NCBI RefSeq assembly: GCF_016785085.1
Contig: NZ_JAENHO010000004.1
Span: 62,001 to 126,000, forward strand
Direction: 5' to 3'
Length of the DNA stretch: 64,000 bases
Source: Paractinoplanes lichenicola
GTDB taxonomy: Bacteria > Actinomycetota > Actinomycetes > Mycobacteriales > Micromonosporaceae
The notes below the pieces were generated by a model that saw only the letters and a list, made by a program, of their open reading frames with translations, was not told where the DNA came from and did not search any database. Every line of letters starts with the position of its first letter. The first letter of the stretch is position 1. Made by a program: the position numbers and the translations under genes. Below, piece after piece: positions 50,878-59,882 of this stretch.

Positions 50878-52337
50878 GACGATGCCTCCGCGGGGATGTG
50901 GGCGTTGACGGCGAAGACCCGATCGCGCCGCGGGCCGGCGGTCAGCTCGCCGCCGAACACCTCGACCCGCTCGCGCAGCCCGGCCAGCCCGCGCCCGGAA
51001 CCGCCGACCGGATTGCCGGCCGAGACCGCGACCGGCTCGGTGGTGACCTCGATGTGCACGCCGTCGGGCCGATAGCCGAGCCGCACGACGGTCCGGCCGC
51101 CGGTCGCGTATTTCATGGCGTTGGTCAGCGATTCCTGCACCACGCGATAGGCGGTGATCTGCCGCCCTTCGCTCAGCTCCGGCGCTTGTCCGTCTTCGAT
51201 CAGCTCGACCGGCTGTCCTGAGGCGCGATTCCGGTCAATAAGAAGCGAAATATCGGATATTCCAGGCTGTCGATTAAATGAGGAGGGGCGGCTGGGAAGC
51301 GGAGAGGGGTGGCTCGCAGCAGGAGAGGGGTGGAGCGGAGAGGGGTGGCTGGAAGCGGGAGAGGGGTGGCTGGAAGCGGGAGAGGGGTGGCTCGCAACAG
51401 GAGAGGGGTGGCTGGAAGCGGGAGAGGGGTGGCTGGCAGGGGAAGAGTGGTCGGGCCAGGGGGAAGGGTGGCTGGGAGGGGCGGAGCGGGAGGTTCGGCT
51501 CGCGGGAGACGGCGAGGGTGGACCGGCGAACGTGGGCGTGGCGGCGGGGAGGCGGGCGGGGTCGAGGACGCCGAGGAGGTCGCGGAGTTCGGTCAGGGCT
51601 CGGCGGCCGGTGTCGGCGATGGTGGTGAGGCTTTCGGTGGTGCGGGCGGGGTCGGCGGTGAGGAACTGGGCGGCGCCGGCCTGGACGACGATCGCTGTCA
51701 CGTGGTGGGTGACCACGTCGTGGAGTTCCCGGGCGATCTCCGATCGTTCGGCGGCGCGGATCTCGGCGGCGGCCAGGCGCCGGCGTTCGGCCTCGGTGCG
51801 GCGGCGGCTGCGGGCCCACGAGCCGGCCACCCACGCCCCGCACAGGCAGAGGAAGAAGACGGCGTAATCCGACGGGCGGGCCGCCGAGCCGGCCGAGTGC
51901 AGACCCCAGACCAGACCCCCGTACGCCACCACGGCCGCCCCCGCCGTGGCGAGGCGGAACCGGGGCTGGTGGGCGGCCGTGCTGTAGAGCGCGACGACCA
52001 CGCCGATGCTGGCGAAGCTCGCGTACCCCCGGATCTCCTGCACCCCGAACCCGGCCGCGACCACCGCCAGGGTGAGCGCCGGGGCCAGACGGCGTAGGGC
52101 GAGCGGCAGCGCCATGGCCAGCGCGGCCGCCACGGCCAGCGCGTCGAGCGGGCGGACCGGCAGCTCGCCGAGCCGGGTGCCGTTGCCGAGCAGCGGGGGA
52201 GCGAAGGCCAGCAGTGCCAGCAGCACCGCCACCAGGCCGTCGCGCACCAGCACCGGCCGGGTGGCCCAGCCCGTCCGGAGCTGGGCCACGAAGGCGGGAA
52301 GCCGGGGCACGGGGGCAGCGTAGCCGCCGGAGCTCAT
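50874..52337 (-). CDS. NarL-type sensor histidine kinase with Ser/His/Pro repeat linker
   Basis: The 487-aa protein has four to six N-terminal TM helices, HisKA_3 motif RELHDVVTHHVTAIVVQAGAAQ, then a linker of about 75 residues made of SHPSPAS repeats. The ATPase domain follows (AYRVVQESLTNAMKYATGG; GSGRGLAGLRERVEVFGG). The start ATG 52337 overlaps the CPBP gene stop (ATGA). The linker repeat is encoded by a 21-bp tandem array. The signal is unknown; genetic coupling to a membrane protease may mean stress sensing. Confidence 0.92.
   Translation of the reverse strand: MSSGGYAAPVPRLPAFVAQLRTGWATRPVLVRDGLVAVLLALLAFAPPLLGNGTRLGELPVRPLDALAVAAALAMALPLALRRLAPALTLAVVAAGFGVQEIRGYASFASIGVVVALYSTAAHQPRFRLATAGAAVVAYGGLVWGLHSAGSAARPSDYAVFFLCLCGAWVAGSWARSRRRTEAERRRLAAAEIRAAERSEIARELHDVVTHHVTAIVVQAGAAQFLTADPARTTESLTTIADTGRRALTELRDLLGVLDPARLPAATPTFAGPPSPSPASRTSRSAPPSHPSPWPDHSSPASHPSPASSHPSPVASHPSPASSHPSPASSHPSPLHPSPAASHPSPLPSRPSSFNRQPGISDISLLIDRNRASGQPVELIEDGQAPELSEGRQITAYRVVQESLTNAMKYATGGRTVVRLGYRPDGVHIEVTTEPVAVSAGNPVGGSGRGLAGLRERVEVFGGELTAGPRRDRVFAVNAHIPAEASS
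51301..51450. repeat. 21-bp tandem repeat array in kinase linker
   Basis: AGAGGGGTGGCTGGAAGCGGG-like units start at about 51303, 51324, 51339 (a 15-bp unit), 51360, 51381, 51402 and 51423. The period is 21 bp except once, always a multiple of 3, so the reading frame is kept. They encode SHPSPAS on the minus strand. Confidence 0.9.
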
Positions 52338-53161
52338 CGCCAGGACGCCCTGTGGACAAGTCCGCGGCGACGGGCCGTACGGAGCAGGAAGTAGGACGCG
52401 ACCAGGCCCACCAGCACCGCATAAATGCTGGCCTCGGGTCCGAAGCCACCGCCGCTGAGGATCGCGGAACCGTGCGGGACGCCGGTCAGCAGGCCGCCCA
52501 CGGTGCCGTCGGAGCCCGAGGTGGTCGCGCCGAAGATGCCCGATTCGACGAAGTTCCAGCCCAGGTGCAGGCCGATCGGCACCCACAGGTTGCGGAAGAG
52601 CACATACGCCGCGCCGAGCAGCACGCCGGCCTCGACCGCGATCGCGAGGGCGCCCCACAGGGTCGCGGCCGGGTTGAGCAGGTGCAGGCCGCCGAACAGG
52701 GCCGCCGAGACGACCAGGGCCAGGACCGTGCCCGCCCACTCCTCTCCGATCCGGAACAACACGCCCCGGAACAGCAGCTCCTCGAGCGTCGCGATGCCCG
52801 CCATCAGCCCGAACGTGGCGATCATGTCGGCGATCGAGCCGTAGCCGGTGAACCGCCAGCCGTTGCTGGCCACGATCAGCAGCATCACGGCGGCGAAGAG
52901 TGCCGACCCGATCCACAGGCCGTGCAGCGCGCCGCGCCAGGACGACAGCTCGGTCACCGGCCGTTGCTCGAGCCACCGGACGAGCCGGACGTAGAGGAAC
53001 AGCGCGGCGGCGGCGATCGCGAAGCCCACCAGCAGGCCGGTGATCGGGTTGCGGGCGGCCAGGGCGGCGAGCGGCGCCAGCCCCACATCCGCGAGCAGGA
53101 AGACGACGAACAGGAAGAGGAGGCGCAGCCCGATCGGGCGCAACCAGCGAGGAGCCGACAT
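52334..53161 (-). CDS. CPBP (CAAX/bacteriocin-processing-like) intramembrane metalloprotease
   Basis: The start at ATG 53161 gives 275 aa beginning at the conserved membrane domain; GTG 53245 would add 28 polar residues. About eight TM helices are seen, with EELLFRGVLF (EExxxR motif 1), GLHLLNP (motif 2, His) and HLGWNF (motif 3, HxxxN-type), all present, so it should be an active protease. Substrate unknown. It is the first gene of a three-gene operon with the kinase and response regulator. Confidence 0.9.
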   Translation of the reverse strand: MSAPRWLRPIGLRLLFLFVVFLLADVGLAPLAALAARNPITGLLVGFAIAAAALFLYVRLVRWLEQRPVTELSSWRGALHGLWIGSALFAAVMLLIVASNGWRFTGYGSIADMIATFGLMAGIATLEELLFRGVLFRIGEEWAGTVLALVVSAALFGGLHLLNPAATLWGALAIAVEAGVLLGAAYVLFRNLWVPIGLHLGWNFVESGIFGATTSGSDGTVGGLLTGVPHGSAILSGGGFGPEASIYAVLVGLVASYFLLRTARRRGLVHRASWR

Positions 53162-53256
53162 GGGGAGAACGCTATTGACGGGCGCCGCTGGGGAAGTCAC
53201 CGTCCGGTGGGCAATCGGGGGTAGCTCGCCCGGGGGATGGATCACTCAACGTATTG

Positions 53257-54222
53257 ATGGAGATGCCCAGCGTACGAGGGTTTGAGTCTTCGCGCTCGAG
53301 ACGGCACTATGCTTCGGTGCGGCGATCCCGGAACCTCATCATTGCTGTGGCGGCAGTCGTGATCCTCGGCGGCGGAGGCCTCATCGCGCTCGGCATGGGC
53401 GGCGACGGCGAGGGCGGCGGTGTGACCGCGGCGCTCACGGGCGGCAAGGCCAACAAGCCGGCCGGTCCGAGCCCCGAGGAGTTGGCGCGGCTCGAGCGGG
53501 CGAAGAGGGCCAAGCAGCTCGACGCGGCCCTCAAGCTGGTCGCGGCCGAGACGCCCGACTTCGCGGTCGCCGTGATCGACAAGAAGACCGGCCAGGCGTA
53601 TCAGTATCAGGGCACGACGAAGTTCGACACCGCGAGCATCGTCAAGGCGCAGATCCTCGCCTGCGAGCTGCTGCAGGCGCAGGACAAGGATCGCGAGCCC
53701 ACCGACGGCGAGATGGCCCTGGCCACCCCGATGATCCAGCTCAGCGACAACAACGCGACCACCGAGCTGTTCGAGCACCTGGGCGGCAAGAGCGCGATCA
53801 CGAAGTGCAACAAGCGCCTCGGTCTGACCCAGACGACCGTGAACCGGGCCTGGGGCCTGACCAAGACGACCGCCACCGATCAGGTCAAGCTGCTCTCACG
53901 CCTTGTCGACTCGCGCGGCCCGCTCGACGCGGATTCCCGCAAGACGGCGTTCTCGCTGATGAACACGGTGGCCGACGATCAGGACTGGGGTGTGCCGTCG
54001 GTGGCCAAGCAGGGCGAGACGAGCACGGTCAAGAACGGCTGGGACACGCGCTCGGCCGACGGCGGCCTGTGGGCGATCAACTCGATCGGCCGGGTCACCT
54101 CCTCCGACGGCACGGTCGACGTCTCGCTGGCGGTGCTCTCGCACAACAACCAGTCGATGGACAGCGGGATCGCGCTGGTCGAGAAGGTCGCCCAGCTGAC
54201 CCGGCAACACCTGAAGTATTGA
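53257..54222 (+). CDS. class A beta-lactamase-like serine hydrolase, membrane-anchored
   Basis: The 321-aa protein has a short cytosolic start, one TM helix (about residues 25-47, LIIAVAAVVILGGGGLIALG) and an extracytoplasmic penicilloyl-serine-transferase domain. SxxK is present as TASIVKAQ, SDN as LSDNNATTE, and the third motif as VKNGWD in place of KTG. Family members include class A beta-lactamases and non-hydrolytic relatives. The altered third motif makes penicillinase activity uncertain. ATG 53257 or 53263 could start it; neither has a ribosome site. Confidence 0.85.
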   Translation: MEMPSVRGFESSRSRRHYASVRRSRNLIIAVAAVVILGGGGLIALGMGGDGEGGGVTAALTGGKANKPAGPSPEELARLERAKRAKQLDAALKLVAAETPDFAVAVIDKKTGQAYQYQGTTKFDTASIVKAQILACELLQAQDKDREPTDGEMALATPMIQLSDNNATTELFEHLGGKSAITKCNKRLGLTQTTVNRAWGLTKTTATDQVKLLSRLVDSRGPLDADSRKTAFSLMNTVADDQDWGVPSVAKQGETSTVKNGWDTRSADGGLWAINSIGRVTSSDGTVDVSLAVLSHNNQSMDSGIALVEKVAQLTRQHLKY

Positions 54223-54310
54223 GGTTCGTCAGCCGCGAATTTGATAGATAGGGGTGGATCTATTTACCCCGGTGATCGGAGTCTGGAGGCCACCCATCTA
54301 GGAGGCTCCG

Positions 54311-54805
54311 ATGACCCGCCGCATCCTCGTCGTCCTGCTCCTCGCCGTGGCCGCCCTGTTCCCGGCCGGCGCCGCCTACGCCGCGGACTCCAAGGAAACC
54401 GTCCTCTCGCGTTGGACGCAGCCGACCGCGGCCAGCACCGCCGCCTGGAACGACGCCCGCAACAACCGGCAGCCGTGGGCCTCGTACGGCTTCGACTGGT
54501 CGACCGACTACTGCTCGTCGAGCCCCGACAACCCGCTCGGCTTCAACTTCGACACCTCCTGCTGGCACCACGACTTCGGCTACCGCAACTACAAGGCGAT
54601 CGGTCAGTTCCCGGCCAACAAGGCCCGGATCGACGACACCTTCTACGCCGACCTCAAGCGCGTCTGCGCCACCTACAACGCCGTCGTGCGCCCGGCCTGC
54701 AACAGCCTCGCGTGGACGTATTACCAGGCCGTCAAGCTGTTCGGCTCGCTCGCCGCGGTCAAGCAGTCGGACATCGACAAGGCCGCCGCACTCATCGAGA
54801 AGTAG
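54311..54805 (+). CDS. secreted phospholipase A2 (prokaryotic type)
   Basis: ATG 54311 has AGGAGG upstream. Residues 1-24 are a Sec signal peptide (RRILVVLLLAVAALFPAGAAYAAD). The mature enzyme has the calcium/catalytic segment CSSSPDNPLGFNFDTSCWHHDFGYRN, with the catalytic His-Asp (HHDFGYRN), and two further cysteines (RVCATYN, RPACN). This matches the Streptomyces violaceoruber PLA2 family. It would cleave the sn-2 acyl chain of phospholipids outside the cell. It is monocistronic. Confidence 0.93.
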   Translation: MTRRILVVLLLAVAALFPAGAAYAADSKETVLSRWTQPTAASTAAWNDARNNRQPWASYGFDWSTDYCSSSPDNPLGFNFDTSCWHHDFGYRNYKAIGQFPANKARIDDTFYADLKRVCATYNAVVRPACNSLAWTYYQAVKLFGSLAAVKQSDIDKAAALIEK

Positions 54806-54815
54806 TCCGGTATTC

Positions 54816-55052
54816 ATGACGACGTCACCGGCCGTTGGCAGCCGCCGACGGCCGGGACGGCATTCTGCAACGATGTTCGGATTCCTGGTCGGCGGGCTCG
54901 CGGCCACCCTCGCGGCCGCGTGGGGCGTGATGGTCGCCGTCCTCGACCAGCAGCCCGTGCCGAGCCGCCGCATGCAGCACATGTGCACGGCCCTGCTCGT
55001 CGCGCTGGGCGCCGTCGTCGCCGTGGGAGGCGTCACCGCCGCGGCCACCTGA
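54816..55052 (+). CDS. small two-TM membrane protein
   Basis: The 78-aa protein has a basic N-terminus and two hydrophobic helices (FGFLVGGLAATLAAAWGVMVAVL and CTALLVALGAVVAVGGVTAAA). ATG 54816 has no clear ribosome site; ATG 54873 (MFGFLVGG) is an alternative start that removes the basic tail. It lies 17 bp before a response regulator gene. The function is unknown and the gene call is moderate. Confidence 0.5.
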   Translation: MTTSPAVGSRRRPGRHSATMFGFLVGGLAATLAAAWGVMVAVLDQQPVPSRRMQHMCTALLVALGAVVAVGGVTAAAT

Positions 55053-55068
55053 CCGCTACCCTGGCCGC

Positions 55069-55704
55069 GTGAGAGTCGTCGTGGCCGAGGATCTGACGCT
55101 GCTGCGCGACGGCATCGTGCGCATGCTCGAGGCGTACGGGTTCGAGGTCGTGGCCGCCGTCGGCACCGGCCCCGACCTGCTCAAGGCGCTGCTCACCGAC
55201 AACCCCGACGTGGCCGTGGTCGACGTGCGGCTCCCGCCCGGCTTCTCCGACGAGGGGCTGCGGGCCGCCCTGACCGCGCGCGCCGAGAAGCCCGGCCTCC
55301 CGATCCTCGTGCTCTCCCAGTACGTCGAGCGCCTGTACGCCCGCGAGCTGCTCGCCGACGGCACCGGCGGCATCGGCTACCTGCTCAAGGATCGCGTCTC
55401 CGACATCGGCGAGTTCGTCGACGCGGTCCAGCGGGTCGCGGCCGGCGGCACCGTGCTCGACCCCACGGTCGTCGCGAAGCTGATGGGCAGCAAGCCGAAG
55501 CTGCCGCTCACCCCGCGCGAGCACGAGGTGCTGTCGCACATGGCGCAGGGCCGCTCCAACGCCGCGATCGGCGCCGCCCTGTTCATCACCGAGAAGGCCG
55601 TGGCCAACCACACCAACAACATCTTCGCCAAGCTCGGCCTGCAGGCCTCCGAGGACGACAACCGCCGCGTGCTGGCCGTCCTCAAGTTCCTGGAGGGGTA
55701 CTAG
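55069..55704 (+). CDS. LuxR-family response regulator
   Basis: The 211-aa protein has receiver VVVAEDLTLLRDGIVRML, phospho-Asp in VAVVDVRLPPGFSDEG, Lys in YLLKDRVSD, and HTH LTPREHEVLSHMAQGRSNAAIGAALFITEKAVANHTNNIFAKL. GTG 55069. A DUF418 gene separates it from the presumed kinase (56911-57885). Confidence 0.93.
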   Translation: MRVVVAEDLTLLRDGIVRMLEAYGFEVVAAVGTGPDLLKALLTDNPDVAVVDVRLPPGFSDEGLRAALTARAEKPGLPILVLSQYVERLYARELLADGTGGIGYLLKDRVSDIGEFVDAVQRVAAGGTVLDPTVVAKLMGSKPKLPLTPREHEVLSHMAQGRSNAAIGAALFITEKAVANHTNNIFAKLGLQASEDDNRRVLAVLKFLEGY

Positions 55705-55768
55705 CACCTCGGCAAGACGGGTTTCAGCCACCTCGTTCGCGGGACCGGCAGGAACGAGGCTCTTAGTC

Positions 55769-56914
55769 ATGACAACCACGCAGATCAAAGGACCCGTCAC
55801 CCGTTCCGAGCGAGCCCTCGCGCCCGACCTCACGCGCGGCGCCATGCTGCTGTTCATCGCGCTGGCCAACGCGGCCAACTTCGCCTTTCGCGGCCAGCCC
55901 GGTCTCGACCCCACCCCGTACGGGCTCGAACGGGTCGTGAATTTCGGAATGTCGGCGCTGATCGACAGTCGCGCGTACCCCGTCTTCGCGATCATGTTCG
56001 GCTACGGTCTCGTGCAGATCTGGCGGCGCCAGGGCGACGCGGCCCGGCGGGTGCTGCTGCGGCGCAACACCGCCCTGATCGTCTTCGGACTCGCCCACGC
56101 CACGCTGCTCTACTTCGGCGACTTCCTGGGCGCGTACGGGATCGTCGGGGTGCTCTGCACTCTGCTGCTGCTCAAGCGGGGCGACAAGTTCCACCGGCTG
56201 ATCCTGTGGCTCTGGGGCTTGCAGACCCTGTACGCCGTGCTGCTGGCCGTGTTCACGCTGAGCACCGCGAGCGCGGGCGACGCCACGCTCGTCAACACGC
56301 CCAACCCGTCGCTGAGCGCCTCGTCCTACGCCGCCTCGATCGCCGACCGGCTCGCCGAATGGCCCCTGCACACGGCCACCGTGCTCGGCTTCGTCATCAT
56401 CGTCTGGCTGGGCATCTGGGCCGCCCGGCACCGCATCCTGGAAAACCCTGCCCAGCACCGTACGCTGTTGCGCCGCACCGCGATCGGCGGGCTGAGCCTC
56501 TCGATCCTCGGCGGCCTCCCGTACGCCCTGATCTCCGCGGGCTGGCTGCACGTCGACGCCGCTACGGTCGACGCCATGAGCTTCGTCCACGCGCTCACGG
56601 GTGAATACGGCGGCCCCGGCTACGTCGCGCTGTTCGGCCTGCTCGCCACCCGCATCACCGCCGGTAATCGCCTGGCCGCCCCGGTCGTCGCGCTCGGTCA
56701 GCGCTCGCTGAGCGGCTACCTGTTCCAGTCCGTGGCCTGGGTCGCCCTGTTCAGCCCGTGGGCGCTCGGCCTCGAGGGCACGTACACCGCAGTCGTGGCC
56801 GCCGTCGCGGTCTGGTTGATTTCGGTCACCGTCGCGCAGCGGATGAGCGCCGCCGGCTATCGTGGCCCGGCCGAGACGCTGCTGCGCCGCATCACCTATC
56901 GGACCGCGCGATGA
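55769..56914 (+). CDS. DUF418 multi-TM protein
   Basis: The 381-aa protein has about nine or ten TM helices and an N-terminal ALAPDLTRGAMLLFIALANAANF (DUF1624/heparan-acetyltransferase-like D-x-x-RG). A C-terminal DUF418 domain runs GYVALFGLLATR ... ALGQRSLSGYLFQSVAWVALF. Relatives are inner-membrane proteins suspected of acyl transfer. Its stop overlaps the kinase ATG by 4 bp, which links it to the two-component system on either side. Confidence 0.9.
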   Translation: MTTTQIKGPVTRSERALAPDLTRGAMLLFIALANAANFAFRGQPGLDPTPYGLERVVNFGMSALIDSRAYPVFAIMFGYGLVQIWRRQGDAARRVLLRRNTALIVFGLAHATLLYFGDFLGAYGIVGVLCTLLLLKRGDKFHRLILWLWGLQTLYAVLLAVFTLSTASAGDATLVNTPNPSLSASSYAASIADRLAEWPLHTATVLGFVIIVWLGIWAARHRILENPAQHRTLLRRTAIGGLSLSILGGLPYALISAGWLHVDAATVDAMSFVHALTGEYGGPGYVALFGLLATRITAGNRLAAPVVALGQRSLSGYLFQSVAWVALFSPWALGLEGTYTAVVAAVAVWLISVTVAQRMSAAGYRGPAETLLRRITYRTAR

Positions 56915-57885
56915 CTCGCGTTCTTCCAGCGGTGGCCGTGGCGCTCTGCGTCGCGGCCACCGTCGCGTGGGCGGTGCTGGGCCGGGGCGACTTCTGGCCG
57001 CGTTGGGTCTACTTCGGATTCGGCACGGTCGCGGCCGCGGTCTTCGTGTTCCGCCGCGCGCTGCGCACGTCGTCCGGCCGCCGCCGCTGGCTCGTGGTCA
57101 ACGCGGCGTTCGGCGGGCTGCTGATCGCGGCCGACCTGACCATCTACGTGCTCTCCGGCGGGGGCTACTTCTGGCCGGTCTGGACGACGCTCGCGGTCAG
57201 CGCCCTGCTCGGCCTGCACGCGTACGTGGTCAGCAAGCCACCCGGCAAGCGCGAACGGGAGCTCGCGGCCCGGGTCACGTCGCTGGCCCGCTCGCGCAGC
57301 GGCGCCCTGGACCGGCAGGCGGCCGAGCTCAAACGGGTCGAACGCGACCTGCACGACGGCGCCCAGGCCCGGATGGTCTCGCTCGCCCTGACCCTCGGCC
57401 TCGCCGGCGAGCTGCTGCGGCGCGACCCCGACGGCGCGGAGAAGCTGCTGCTGGAGGCGCGGTCCACGGCCCGCTCGGCGCTGGACGACCTGCGCGCGGT
57501 CATGCACAGCATCCACCCGCCCGTCCTGGCCGACCGGGGACTGCTCGACGCCGTACGGGCCCTGGCTCTTGATCTTGCAGTGCCGGTGACCGTGGCGGGG
57601 ACGATCGAGGGCGAGCCGAGCCCGGCGGTGGAGACGGCGGCCTACTTCGCGGTGGCCGAATGCCTCGGCAACGTCGTCAAACACAGCGGCGCCACATCGG
57701 CCCAGGTCGTGTTCGCGGCGCCGTTGCGCGTCACCGTCACCGACGACGGCCACGGCGGCGTCGACCCGGCGGCGGGCAGCGGCCTGCGCGGCATCACCGA
57801 GCGGCTCGAAGCGGTCGACGGTCGCCTGGAAGTGACCAGCCCGGCCGGCGGCCCGACCACCATCATGATCACGATTCCGATCTGA
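56911..57885 (+). CDS. NarL-type sensor histidine kinase
   Basis: The 324-aa protein has four N-terminal TM helices, HisKA_3 motif RVERDLHDGAQARMVSLALTLGLA and ATPase motifs AYFAVAECLGNVVKHSGA and GSGLRGITERLEAVDG. It is short, with no separate sensor domain, so the signal is probably sensed in the membrane or through the coupled DUF418 protein. It presumably phosphorylates the regulator at 55069-55704. Confidence 0.92.
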   Translation: MTRVLPAVAVALCVAATVAWAVLGRGDFWPRWVYFGFGTVAAAVFVFRRALRTSSGRRRWLVVNAAFGGLLIAADLTIYVLSGGGYFWPVWTTLAVSALLGLHAYVVSKPPGKRERELAARVTSLARSRSGALDRQAAELKRVERDLHDGAQARMVSLALTLGLAGELLRRDPDGAEKLLLEARSTARSALDDLRAVMHSIHPPVLADRGLLDAVRALALDLAVPVTVAGTIEGEPSPAVETAAYFAVAECLGNVVKHSGATSAQVVFAAPLRVTVTDDGHGGVDPAAGSGLRGITERLEAVDGRLEVTSPAGGPTTIMITIPI

Positions 57886-57922
57886 GCTGGCATCGGTTGC
57901 GCCCGGCAGGCAGCATGGCGGG

Positions 57923-59287
57923 GTGCCTCACGCCTTCGACAATCTGCGTCAGCAAGCCCGAAGCCTCGCCGAAGCCGGCGACCCCGAAGCGGCCCGCGCG
58001 CTGCTCGAGGACGCGGTCGCGCAGGGCCGGGCCGGACTGGCCGAGGGCGACCCGGAGCTGCTCGAGACGATGCGGCAGCTGGCCGGGCTGCACATCGCGG
58101 CCGGGGATCCGGCCGCGGCCCGGCGAGTGCTCGAGGAAGCCGCGGCGGCCTCGCGCGGGGACGCCGATCCGCTGGTCGTGATGCTCGCCTTCGACCTGGC
58201 CGTGGTGGCCGAGGAACTGGCCAACCGGCATGTGGCCCGGCGCAACTTCGCCAAGGTGGCCGAGCTGGGGCCGGCGGCGTTGGGGGAGGACCACTGGGCC
58301 GTGACCCGGGCCCGCGAATATCTGGACGCCGCGGCGCAGCCGTCGCCTCCGCTCGACCCTGGCCCGCCGATCTTCGGTGCGCCCACCTCCGCGCCGCCTG
58401 CCGCGCCCGTTTCCGCGTCGCCCACCTCGGCCGCGCCGGCCCCTCTTTTCGCGCCGCCGCCGGTTTCGCCCGCGCCTCCTATCGCGCCGCCGCCGGTTTC
58501 GCCCGCGCCTCTTTTCGCGCCCCCGCCGGTTTCGCCCGCGCCCAGTTTCGAGGCGGTCCCGCCGCTGACCTCGGCCCCGCCTTCTCCCGCCCGCCGCAAC
58601 TGGATGCCCGCGGCTCTCGGCGGTGTCGTCGGCGGCATCATCGTGGCCGTAGTCGTCGCGGTGCTGGTCCTGCGGCCCGGCGACGAAAAGCCGGAACAGA
58701 CCGCCGTCGCGCAGCCGGCGCCCTCCCAGCCGGCCGCCGCCGCTCCCGTCGCCTCGGCCGGCATCTCCGCCCTCCCGCAGGCCCCCGTCGTGCCCTCGGC
58801 CGCCGCCTCCACGACCGCACCCCCGTCGCCGCCGGTGACGACCGCCCCGGCCACCACCGCGCCCACGCCCGCCAAGACCACCCCACCCCCGGCCACCGTA
58901 CGGACGAGGATCGTCGCCCCGGCCGCCAACAGCCGCGTGTCCTACCCGTTCGACGCCCGCTTCTCGGTCGCCCCGGCCGACGTGAAGTCGACGGACACGG
59001 TGGTCGCGCTGCTCATCTGCGTGGCCGGCCGCTGCTACCTCGACGGCAAGCTCGACATCATCGGCAACGGCGCCGCCCCGTACACGATCTATCTCGGCTC
59101 CACCCGCCCCGAGGGCACCGGCGTCACGTGGCGGCTGCGCCTCGACCGCCTGCCCAAGACGAAATACGCCGACCTGATCTCCCAGCGCGACGCCGCCATC
59201 GCCGACGGCAGCTGGGGCGACAAGGGCACCCCGCTGAGCGCCCTCAACGCCACGCCCGTCAGCACGCTCGCCGTCGTCAAGGGATGA
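57923..59287 (+). CDS. TPR-like/proline-rich membrane protein
   Basis: In this 454-aa protein residues about 1-135 form TPR-like helical hairpins (EAARALLEDAVAQGRAGLAEGDPELLETMRQLAGLHIAAGDPAAARRVLEEA). Residues about 140-225 are Pro/Ala-rich with 11-residue repeats. One TM helix lies at about 232-252. A Thr/Pro-rich stalk and a C-terminal domain of about 130 residues follow, with two Cys (LLICVAGRCYLDG). Orientation: TPR inside, C-terminal domain outside. The outer domain may bind the wall or a partner; family not recognised. GTG 57923. Confidence 0.8.
   Translation: MPHAFDNLRQQARSLAEAGDPEAARALLEDAVAQGRAGLAEGDPELLETMRQLAGLHIAAGDPAAARRVLEEAAAASRGDADPLVVMLAFDLAVVAEELANRHVARRNFAKVAELGPAALGEDHWAVTRAREYLDAAAQPSPPLDPGPPIFGAPTSAPPAAPVSASPTSAAPAPLFAPPPVSPAPPIAPPPVSPAPLFAPPPVSPAPSFEAVPPLTSAPPSPARRNWMPAALGGVVGGIIVAVVVAVLVLRPGDEKPEQTAVAQPAPSQPAAAAPVASAGISALPQAPVVPSAAASTTAPPSPPVTTAPATTAPTPAKTTPPPATVRTRIVAPAANSRVSYPFDARFSVAPADVKSTDTVVALLICVAGRCYLDGKLDIIGNGAAPYTIYLGSTRPEGTGVTWRLRLDRLPKTKYADLISQRDAAIADGSWGDKGTPLSALNATPVSTLAVVKG
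58445..58545. repeat. 33-bp tandem repeat x3
   Basis: CGGTTTCGCCCGCGCC recurs at 58461, 58494 and 58527, 33 bp apart. It encodes an 11-residue APPPVSPAPLF-type repeat in the TPR protein's cytosolic linker. Confidence 0.85.
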
Positions 59288-59882
59288 GTGTTTCGAGCCG
59301 CCCGATTGCCCGCAACGCCTCGGCGCGATGCTTGGCCTGCTTGAGCCAGACCGGCAGCCGCGACGCCAGCGAGGTGTTCACGAACCCCTGACGCTCCCGC
59401 AGGCCGGCCCGCACAAAGTCTTTGAGATAGGCGACGTGCTCCGCGTTGTAGGCCCACAACGTGTGCCCCGCGCACGAAGTCTGCAACCACAACGGCAACC
59501 CGAAACAGTCATCAACCAACGCCCGCGGCGTGCCGATCGCCCACACATGCGCCTGCGTTACGGTCGTCGCCTGGCAGTCGTGGCACGTGAGCTCAACTTT
59601 CAGGCTCGTCGGCGCCGTCGAGACCGTTCGCTCGAATGTGAGCCAGCGCCCGCAGTTGCCGCAGCGGCGCTGCACCGCGAGGGACAGCGGCCCGGCCCAG
59701 CGCCCCTCATATCGGAAGCGCCCACAAGCCAGGCACGAGAACCGCGCGCGCTCCCACCGGCGTCGCTCACCGTCCCACGCCCGCCGCACCATCCCCGCCG
59801 AGCCGCAGCGCGGGCAACACACGACAAACTCCCCGGCAAACATGTCAAGCCGGCGCCCCGTGTCCACAAACCGCGTCTTCAT
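59277..59882 (-). CDS. cysteine-rich zinc-binding protein (201 aa)
   Basis: Start ATG 59882 (MKTRFVDTGRR). Three CxxC-type pairs form two or three zinc ribbons: CCPRCGSAG (about 22), FSCLACGRF (about 49), RRCGNCGRW (about 73) and LTCHDCQA (about 99). The C-terminal half is helical (HVAYLKDFVRAGLRERQG). It looks like a nucleic-acid-binding or structural zinc protein. Family not recognised. Its stop overlaps the convergent TPR gene by 11 bp. Confidence 0.8.
   Translation of the reverse strand: MKTRFVDTGRRLDMFAGEFVVCCPRCGSAGMVRRAWDGERRRWERARFSCLACGRFRYEGRWAGPLSLAVQRRCGNCGRWLTFERTVSTAPTSLKVELTCHDCQATTVTQAHVWAIGTPRALVDDCFGLPLWLQTSCAGHTLWAYNAEHVAYLKDFVRAGLRERQGFVNTSLASRLPVWLKQAKHRAEALRAIGRLETLIP

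Noticed and set aside
53257..54222. Calling this a beta-lactamase resistance gene
   Set aside because: The third motif is KNG rather than KTG and the protein is membrane-anchored, so hydrolytic activity on beta-lactams is not supported.
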